Assembly (NCBI GenBank): GCA_049585815.1
Contig: JBAVAR010000160.1
Location: 1 to 7,306 of the forward strand
Reading direction: 5' to 3'
Source of the DNA: DATLSM01 sp049585815
GTDB lineage: Bacteria > Actinomycetota > Thermoleophilia > Solirubrobacterales > 70-9
Length of the DNA: 7,306 nt
Each line of letters starts with the position of its first letter. Positions within the stretch are counted from its first letter, which is position 1. Of the stretch, positions 6,153 through 7,306 are shown piece by piece. Position numbers and translations under genes: made by a program. Under the pieces are notes generated by a model. That model was not told where the DNA came from, searched no databases, and saw only the letters and a list, made by a program, of their open reading frames with translations.

Positions 6153-6809
6153 GTGCCGCCCAACCCGCGCCCGATCCCGCGCTTTATCGCCGACTCGACG
6201 CAGGAGGGGATTCCCAGCGGGCGCTTCGCCGAGCGGCTGAGCGAGGTGTTCGCCAAGGCCTGCGCCGAGTTGGAGGACCTCCCCGACGCCACCGCGGTCC
6301 CCACCGCGGTCGCCTGGTTCCCGGAGCGAGCCTGGGGCGGTCGCGTCTGGGTCCCGCTCTCGGCGCGCGCCGAGAGCGCCGAGAGCACCCTGGAGCTGTT
6401 CGGTCATCTCTCCTATGTACAGCCAGCTGGCGGTGAGCCCGCCGATCTGCAGGCCAAGCTCGACTTCACCGACGTCCTCGCCGAGGACAACCCGGGTTGG
6501 CGGATCGACCTCAACGACGACGTGATCGGTCGCTGGCGCGGCGAGGGGGGGCGGGCGGGCGCCGTCACCCTGGTCTGGGGCCGCCCCCTGATCCGCGGGG
6601 CCGTCGCCGCGACGGCCGAGCTCGACGCCGAGACCGTCGACCAGGAGGTGATCTCCAATGAGCGCTTCACCCTGATCGCCCTCGATGCCCTCGAGGGCTA
6701 CGGCGACGACCTCTTCATGGCGGTCAAATTATGGAGCCGCCGAGCCCAGGAGCTGGCCTCAGAGAGCCTCTACGATGAGCCGCCGAGCCCCGATAGCTCA
6801 GCCGGATAG
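6153..6809 (+). CDS. Uncharacterised protein downstream of galT, ending inside a tRNA gene
   Basis: I do not recognise this 218-residue protein. It appears soluble and acidic, with no signal peptide or membrane segment. It begins with a Pro/Arg segment, then a helical stretch (about residues 18-42), alternating strands including AVAWFPE and GRVWVPLSA, a central region with several Trp (WRIDLNDD, GRWRGEGG, LVWGRP) and a C-terminal helical part around NERFTLIALDALEGYGDDLF. Third codon positions are strongly G/C like the neighbours, which supports real coding. GTG 6153 is chosen because AGGG at 6142-6145 sits seven bases upstream, overlapping the galT stop; the gap from galT is nine bases, so an operon is likely. 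The last seven codons and the TAG stop lie inside the tRNA-Arg gene, giving the tail SPDSSAG. A role linked to sugar-nucleotide metabolism is only a guess from position. Confidence 0.75.
   Translation: MPPNPRPIPRFIADSTQEGIPSGRFAERLSEVFAKACAELEDLPDATAVPTAVAWFPERAWGGRVWVPLSARAESAESTLELFGHLSYVQPAGGEPADLQAKLDFTDVLAEDNPGWRIDLNDDVIGRWRGEGGRAGAVTLVWGRPLIRGAVAATAELDAETVDQEVISNERFTLIALDALEGYGDDLFMAVKLWSRRAQELASESLYDEPPSPDSSAG
6771..6776 (+). promoter_or_regulatory. Weak candidate -10 element for the tRNA gene
   Basis: TACGAT lies inside the 3' end of the upstream coding region. A start about seven bases later would fall a few bases before the mature tRNA 5' end at 6787. It matches the consensus at the important T, A and final T positions, but I see no convincing -35. 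The tRNA may instead be processed from the upstream operon transcript. Confidence 0.2.
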
Positions 6810-6860
6810 AGCGATCCCCTCCTAAGGGATAGGCCGCTGGTTCGAATCCAGCTCGGGGCA
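6787..6860 (+). tRNA. tRNA-Arg (anticodon CCT, reads AGG)
   Basis: A full cloverleaf folds by eye. The acceptor arms are GCCCCGA (6787-6793) and TCGGGGC (6853-6859), with discriminator A at 6860. The D stem is GCTC/GAGC (6796-6799 and 6809-6812). The anticodon stem is ATCCC/GGGAT (6814-6818 and 6826-6830) with loop CTCCTAA, giving anticodon CCT at 6821-6823. The variable region has five bases. The T stem is GCTGG/CCAGC (6836-6840 and 6848-6852) around the classic TTCGAAT loop. All stems pair fully. No 3' CCA is encoded, so it must be added by the CCA-adding enzyme. The first 23 bases are shared with the end of the upstream coding region, and pyrE converges 17 bases further on. Confidence 0.97.
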
Positions 6861-6862
6861 CT

Positions 6863-6883
6863 GGCCTGACGGAACGGTCAGCC
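6863..6883. terminator. Possible weak hairpin between tRNA-Arg and pyrE
   Basis: CTGAC (6866-6870) and GTCAG (6877-6881) form a five-pair stem around a six-base loop, and GG/CC can extend it by two pairs if C6865 is bulged. It lies between two convergent genes and covers the pyrE stop codon, where a shared terminator would be expected. There is no T tract on either side, so if it ends transcription it is not a textbook intrinsic terminator. Confidence 0.25.
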
Positions 6884-7306
6884 GCGGTCGGGGCGCTCCG
6901 GGTAGAGCTCATCGATCGTGACCAAGGCCCGGTAGGGGGCGCCCGCCGCAGCTTCAATCGCCTCCGCACCGCCGGCAAGCCGATCGACGACGCTGAGCAC
7001 TGCGGCGACCTCGAGGCCCTCCTCGCGGATGCGCTCGATCGCGCTTGCGGTGGAACCGCCGGTTGTCACCGTGTCCTCGACCACGAGGCACCTGGCGCCG
7101 GGGCCGACCGGCCCCTCGACCCAACGCTGGAGGCCGTGCTGCTTGCGCTCCTTGCGGACGAAGAAGCCGACCAGATCGGCACCCTCAGGGACGGCGATTG
7201 CCGCGCAGGCGAGCGGGATCGCCGCCATCACCGGGCCGCCCACCGCACTCGCGGCGGCCTCGGTCGCTGCGGCCGCGATCAGCACCCCGGCGGCGCGGAA
7301 CCCGAC
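6878..7306 (-). CDS. pyrE: Orotate phosphoribosyltransferase, C-terminal part (5' end outside window)
   Basis: OPRTase joins orotate and PRPP to give orotidine 5'-phosphate, the fifth step of de novo UMP synthesis, in the cytoplasm. The visible 142 residues contain AVGGPVMAAIPLACAAI, the substrate-loop sequence FFVRKERKQHG with its basic residues, the WVEGPV segment, and the PRPP-binding motif CLVVEDTVTTGGS. The closing part has the family-like VVDRLAGG and a final TIDEL segment. The N-terminal third and the start codon lie beyond the right edge; an in-frame GTG at 7283-7285 is internal. The gene converges on tRNA-Arg, with 17 bases between the tRNA end and the pyrE stop. No other pyrimidine gene is in view. 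All visible functional residues look intact. Confidence 0.93.
   Translation of the reverse strand, partial: VGFRAAGVLIAAAATEAAASAVGGPVMAAIPLACAAIAVPEGADLVGFFVRKERKQHGLQRWVEGPVGPGARCLVVEDTVTTGGSTASAIERIREEGLEVAAVLSVVDRLAGGAEAIEAAAGAPYRALVTIDELYPERPDRG

Noticed and set aside
5421..6407. Long open frame on the minus strand opposite the galT-like gene and the next gene (328 codons)
   Set aside because: Its product is low-complexity Gly/Ala/Arg with no recognisable motif, and it covers two genes with clear coding signals. GC-rich genes routinely leave such antisense frames open.
6787..6860. tRNA-Arg(CCU) as an integration site for a mobile element
   Set aside because: This tRNA is often used as an attachment site, but there is no integrase, no repeated tRNA 3' end and no change in composition; pyrE follows directly.

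Overview
The window is GC-rich, coding-dense bacterial chromosome. GTG starts, a possible leaderless promoter, strong G/C preference at third codon positions and the gene set suggest a high-GC actinobacterium. The class Thermoleophilia (Solirubrobacterales and relatives) is my best guess, but that is inference from protein style, not from a marker gene. I see no phage, transposon, CRISPR or other defence signature. Most of the window is housekeeping, and the interest lies in how tightly genes are packed against and over each other.

Left part (1-3040): the 3' two thirds or so of a biotin-protein ligase gene (birA, + strand, cut by the window edge) converges on a large SF2 DEAH-box helicase gene (- strand). 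The two overlap tail to tail by 108 bases with codons exactly in register. The helicase has an acidic low-complexity insert between its first ATP-binding motif and Walker A, plus a long helical C-terminal region that I cannot assign to a family.

Middle (3041-5091): a 140-base divergent spacer separates the helicase from a TlpA/ResA-like thioredoxin-fold lipoprotein (+). A good promoter candidate then overlaps that gene's stop codon and would give a leaderless mRNA for a short NfeD-type membrane protein. The next gene encodes an SPFH/stomatin-like protein and starts on the base after the nfeD stop. NfeD and SPFH proteins are a known membrane-scaffold pair.

Right part (5088-7306): a GalT-type nucleotidyltransferase follows. 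Its zinc-binding N-terminus can only be made from a non-standard start, most likely a CTG that overlaps the SPFH stop (CTGA). Nine bases later comes a conserved-looking protein of unknown function, whose last codons and stop lie inside a tRNA-Arg(CCU) gene. On the opposite strand, orotate phosphoribosyltransferase (pyrE) converges on the tRNA and is cut by the right edge of the window.

nfeD, the SPFH gene, the galT-like gene, the unknown gene and possibly the tRNA look like one co-transcribed + strand unit starting near 3796. I did not find a convincing new multi-gene system. The best leads are the unusual helicase, the CTG start, and the two overlaps (birA/helicase and CDS/tRNA).
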